A DNA stretch of 16,365 bases from CAYGLF01 sp964350945 (GTDB lineage: Bacteria; Chlamydiota; Chlamydiia; Chlamydiales; JAAZZY01): contig CAYGLF010000020.1 in NCBI GenBank assembly GCA_964350945.1, positions 1 to 16,365 on the forward strand, in the 5' to 3' direction. Positions 13,901-16,365 of this stretch are shown here, piece after piece. Position 1 is the stretch's first letter; the number at the start of each line of letters is the position of its first letter. Under the pieces are notes generated by a model, which worked only from the letters and a program-made list of their open reading frames with translations, did no database searches and was not told the origin of the DNA. Both the position numbers and the translations under genes were made by a program.

Positions 13901-14332
13901 ATGTCCTTGCCTGCCAATAAATATAGAGAACTTGTTTTTCAGATGCTTTTTAGCCGTCATTTTTCAGAAGAGCTATCGCCTACGATGAGCACCTTTTTTA
14001 TGAAGCAACTTAAAACGACTCGCTCAAATGTAGAGAGTGCTTTTGAGCGAGCCAGCAAAATTATTGAGAAAAAAGAACAGTTAGATAGTTTGATTGCTGG
14101 AGCATCACAATCTTATGATATCTCAAGAATACAATCTGTAGAACTCAATATTTTGAGACTCTCCTTATATGAGATTCTGTTCGACGAATCAATTCCTGAG
14201 AAGGTATCCATTAGCGAAGCGCTTCGTTTGTCAAAAAAATTCAGCACCCAAGAGTCAACCTCTTTTGTCAATGCTGTTTTAGATTATATCTATAAAAATA
14301 ACTCAGAAAAAGTCTATACTTCGCAGTGTTAA
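13901..14332 (+). CDS. nusB: transcription antitermination factor NusB
   Basis: A 143-residue all-helical RNA-binding protein that, with NusE (S10), binds boxA RNA to prevent premature termination of rRNA transcription. The N-terminal KYRELVFQMLFS (7-18) corresponds to the family's REL..Q.LYS helix. The C-terminal signature VELNILRLSLYEILF, EKVSISEALRLSKKFS and SFVNAVLDYI covers about residues 80-132. A purine-rich AAGAAGAG precedes ATG 13901. It is the first gene of a plus-strand cluster with murB, a PHP phosphoesterase and folC. The short insertion-free length is normal for NusB. Confidence 0.93.
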   Translation: MSLPANKYRELVFQMLFSRHFSEELSPTMSTFFMKQLKTTRSNVESAFERASKIIEKKEQLDSLIAGASQSYDISRIQSVELNILRLSLYEILFDESIPEKVSISEALRLSKKFSTQESTSFVNAVLDYIYKNNSEKVYTSQC

Positions 14333-14351
14333 TAAAGATGCGAGGTGTCTC

Positions 14352-15242
14352 TTGGAAACGTCCACATGCATTTGGCAACGCGAAGTGTCATTGGCCGCTT
14401 TTTCGACTTACAAAATAGGTGGAAAAGCAAAGCTATTTACAAAGGTGCAGAGCGTTCAACAGCTTTCGGATGCTGTGAAATATTGTAATGAGCATCAAAT
14501 TCGATTTTATATACTTGGAAAGGGATCTAACACTCTTTTTGATGATCGGGGGTTTGAAGGGGCTGTGATATTAAATGCTCTTCGTGGTGTCCAGCAAAAA
14601 GGAGATGTTTTTGAAGTGCTCTCAGGAACTTCGTTTGCTCATTTGGCTGCCCAAACTGCAAAGCTGGGATATGGAGGTTTAGAGTATGGCTGTGGCATTC
14701 CAGGCTCTGTTGGAGGCGCCGTCTTTATGAATGCAGGTGCCCATGGCCAAGAAATTGCCCCGCTTGTAGAGTCGGTAGATTATCTAGATCAAAAAGGCGA
14801 GCTTAAAACGCGACCTCGAGAGGAACTGCAGTTTGCATATCGATCCTCATGTTTTCAATCTATGTCTGGGATTATTACGACGGTTGAATTGAAATTATAT
14901 AAAGATCAAAATGCGCGTAAGCGCCAGCTTGAGTTGATCCAAAAGCGGAGTTTGTCGCAGCCACTCCAACAATCCTCGTGTGGTTGTGTTTTTAGAAATG
15001 GTTCTAACTATTCGGTGGGGCAGCTGATCGACCAGTTGGGGATGAAGGGTTTTGAAGTGGGGGGTGCTCAAATCTCGCCTGTTCACGCTAATTTTATTGT
15101 AAATAGGGGAGAGGCAAAAGCCGATGACGTACGCGCGCTTGTTGAGAAAATTGAAAAAGAAGTCTATGCAAAAACAGGTCATCGTTTAGAGCGAGAGATT
15201 CGTTTTGTACCTTTCCTTGAGGAGACAAAAGATGCGTTATGA
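14352..15242 (+). CDS. murB: UDP-N-acetylenolpyruvoylglucosamine reductase
   Basis: A 296-residue FAD enzyme that reduces UDP-GlcNAc-enolpyruvate to UDP-MurNAc in peptidoglycan precursor synthesis. FAD-binding elements are ILGKGSNTLF (54-63) and GIPGSVGGAVFMNAGAHG (115-132). FAYRSS (161-166) holds the substrate Arg, and LEREIRF (279-285) carries the catalytic Glu282. The residue at the catalytic Ser position is Cys212 (CGCVFRNG, where many MurBs have GS.FKNP). It is a short MurB of the type II kind, lacking the extra loop of E. coli MurB. The start is TTG at 14352, supported by GCGAGGTG six nt upstream; no in-frame ATG lies near. It begins 19 nt after nusB and overlaps the PHP gene by 11 nt. 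Confidence 0.94.
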   Translation: METSTCIWQREVSLAAFSTYKIGGKAKLFTKVQSVQQLSDAVKYCNEHQIRFYILGKGSNTLFDDRGFEGAVILNALRGVQQKGDVFEVLSGTSFAHLAAQTAKLGYGGLEYGCGIPGSVGGAVFMNAGAHGQEIAPLVESVDYLDQKGELKTRPREELQFAYRSSCFQSMSGIITTVELKLYKDQNARKRQLELIQKRSLSQPLQQSSCGCVFRNGSNYSVGQLIDQLGMKGFEVGGAQISPVHANFIVNRGEAKADDVRALVEKIEKEVYAKTGHRLEREIRFVPFLEETKDAL

Positions 15243-16077
15243 CCTTCACTGTCACACCCACTTTTCAGATGGCGATCGAAGTGTTGAAGAGCTTTTTAAA
15301 ATTGCTTCCAAATCACAGCTAGCAGGTTTGTCCATTACTGATCATGACACGACTCAAGCTTATCAACAAGCCTTTGAACTTGCTAAGCACTATCAATTAA
15401 AATTAGTTACTGGTGTTGAAGTTAGCTGCCTACACAAAGGGAGTTCGGTACATGTTTTAGCCTACTCTTTTTCTCTTCATGACCCACTTTTTAATCAGTT
15501 TTTACAAACTTGTAAAGAGAGGCGACAAAGCCGCAACAAAGAGATGATCCAAAATCTTCAGAAGATGAATTTTGATATCACCCAAGAGGAACTTGAAGAG
15601 ACTTTTAACAAAGAGCTTCAGTCTATTGGAAGGCCACATTTTGCAACCTTAATGGCACAAAAAGGGTATGTTCTTCATGTTCGTGATGCATTCAATCGCT
15701 ACTTAGGAGATGGAAAGCCATGTTTTGTAGTGGGTTCTAGGCCGTCTGTTACAGAAGCACTTGAAGCGATCCATCGAGCCAATGCTTTTGCATCCCTGGC
15801 TCATCCCCATTTTCTTAAAAACTCCTTGCTCGAGCAACAGTTATTAGAGCTGCCTTTTGATGCTTTGGAAGCCTACTACGCTAAAATATCTCCCAAAGAT
15901 GAAAAGCCTTGGGTTGAAAAAGCAAAAGAGAGAAATTGGATGATCACAGGAGGTTCTGATTTTCATGGTCAGATCAAACCTCTAAACAAGTTGGGTTGTT
16001 CCTGGGTGCCCCATGAAACGTTCCATATTCTAGAAAAGAGGCATTTGGAAAATGACAAGCTATTCACAGTGGATTAA
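15232..16077 (+). CDS. PHP-domain phosphoesterase (YciV/RNase AM-like)
   Basis: A 281-residue metal-dependent PHP-superfamily protein. Metal-ligand motifs in order are DLHCHTHFSDG (4-14), ITDHDT (35-40), GVEVS (61-65), VHVLAY (73-78), RPHFA, LAHPHF and GGSDFHG near the C-terminus. This layout and length match the YciV/TrpH group, one member of which (E. coli RNase AM) trims 5' ends of rRNA and hydrolyses nucleoside 3',5'-bisphosphates; the exact substrate here is inferred. An upstream in-frame start at 15205 adds nine residues, but ATG 15232 has GAGGAG at the right distance and starts at the first PHP motif. It overlaps murB by 11 nt and folC by 26 nt, so all three are probably one translation-coupled operon. 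Confidence 0.88.
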   Translation: MRYDLHCHTHFSDGDRSVEELFKIASKSQLAGLSITDHDTTQAYQQAFELAKHYQLKLVTGVEVSCLHKGSSVHVLAYSFSLHDPLFNQFLQTCKERRQSRNKEMIQNLQKMNFDITQEELEETFNKELQSIGRPHFATLMAQKGYVLHVRDAFNRYLGDGKPCFVVGSRPSVTEALEAIHRANAFASLAHPHFLKNSLLEQQLLELPFDALEAYYAKISPKDEKPWVEKAKERNWMITGGSDFHGQIKPLNKLGCSWVPHETFHILEKRHLENDKLFTVD

Positions 16078-16365
16078 AAAGCTATACGATCTTAATTTTG
16101 CCAAAAAATCGAGAATGGCAATCGAAGAGATTCAAATGCTCCACGATGCTATGGATTTAAAACCTTTTTTAAAGGTGCACGTTGCGGGAACTAATGGCAA
16201 AGGTTCTTTGGTCCGCAAAGTGAGTGAAGCGTTGATCTTGTCAGGTAAAAAGTGCGCAACATTTACCTCTCCCCACATCTCCACTATAAGAGAACGTATT
16301 CAAATTAATAACCGCTGTATTTCTCCAGAGGATATGGTCAGATACTTGCCTGAAATTTTTGACCT
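16052..16365 (+). CDS. folC: folylpolyglutamate/dihydrofolate synthase, 3' end cut by window edge
   Basis: The first 104 residues are visible. The Mur-ligase-type ATP-binding loop KVHVAGTNGKGS (41-52) and the folate-synthase signature TSPHISTIRERIQIN (73-87) identify FolC, which adds glutamates to folates and may also make dihydrofolate from dihydropteroate. Together with folP at the other end of the window it supports a de novo folate route. The ATG at 16052 lies inside the end of the PHP gene, with AGAGGC and TTGGA upstream. The frame stays open to the window end. Confidence 0.93.
   Translation, partial: MTSYSQWIKKLYDLNFAKKSRMAIEEIQMLHDAMDLKPFLKVHVAGTNGKGSLVRKVSEALILSGKKCATFTSPHISTIRERIQINNRCISPEDMVRYLPEIFD

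Noticed and set aside
1..16365. CRISPR arrays, tRNA or rRNA genes, transposases, phage genes.
   Set aside because: Read through on both strands by eye; no regularly spaced repeats with spacers, no cloverleaf or rRNA signatures and no transposase or integrase motifs were seen.

Overview
The window looks like a chromosomal segment of a bacterium of the phylum Chlamydiae, most likely one of the amoeba- or arthropod-associated 'environmental' families rather than Chlamydiaceae. The main evidence is the neighbourhood cdaR(ybbR)-cdaA(ybbP) next to cydA-cydB, which matches the gene order I remember for C. trachomatis CT011-CT014. A full-length mitochondrial-type aconitase also fits, because Chlamydiaceae lack that TCA step. 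The organism assignment is inference; no rRNA or marker tree is available here.

Layout. (1) 1-2728, minus strand: a tight operon read right to left, folP (dihydropteroate synthase) - cdaA (c-di-AMP synthase) - cdaR (YbbR protein) - GT4 glycosyltransferase cut by the left edge. All three junctions are 1-4 nt overlaps. (2) 2863-6528, plus strand: cydA-cydB (cytochrome bd quinol oxidase) followed after 8 nt by an OprB-type outer-membrane porin. (3) 6511-7602: a DEDDh-type exonuclease on the minus strand, convergent with the porin, and a divergent small unknown gene. (4) 7660-10640, minus strand: an accessory-looking island of three genes. These are a membrane-anchored protein with the HxD...H...R signature of 2-oxoglutarate/Fe(II) oxygenases, and two paralogous single-pass proteins with tandem N-terminal DPI[IV]GQT repeats and cysteine-rich tails. 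(5) 10722-13775, minus strand: an RsuA/RluB-type pseudouridine synthase and aconitase. (6) 13901-16365, plus strand: nusB - murB - PHP phosphoesterase - folC (cut by the right edge), with short gaps or overlaps.

How the genes relate. Regions 1, 2, 5 and 6 are ordinary core metabolism: folate (folP, folC), peptidoglycan precursor (murB), c-di-AMP signalling, microaerobic respiration and the TCA cycle. Region 4 is the part that deserves attention. All three of its genes carry the same promoter geometry: a CTTAATA element exactly 9 bp upstream of a TATAAT-like -10 box. In the two paralogs the element is duplicated as CTTAATA-N4-CTTAATA, an 11-bp-period direct repeat like the Pho box bound by OmpR/PhoB-family activators. 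The two paralogs share a 69-bp perfectly identical segment across RBS, start codon and first repeat. The C-terminal cysteine repeat of the larger paralog continues in frame for 16 codons beyond its TAG stop. Together this suggests a small co-regulated envelope-associated gene set that is still being remodelled by duplication. Its function cannot be read from the sequence.

Several starts were corrected from the longest open frame on the basis of ribosome binding sites and family alignment (cdaR, folP, cydA, cydB, the PHP protein, both paralogs, the oxygenase-like gene, the pseudouridine synthase). No tRNA, rRNA, CRISPR array, insertion sequence or phage gene was seen.
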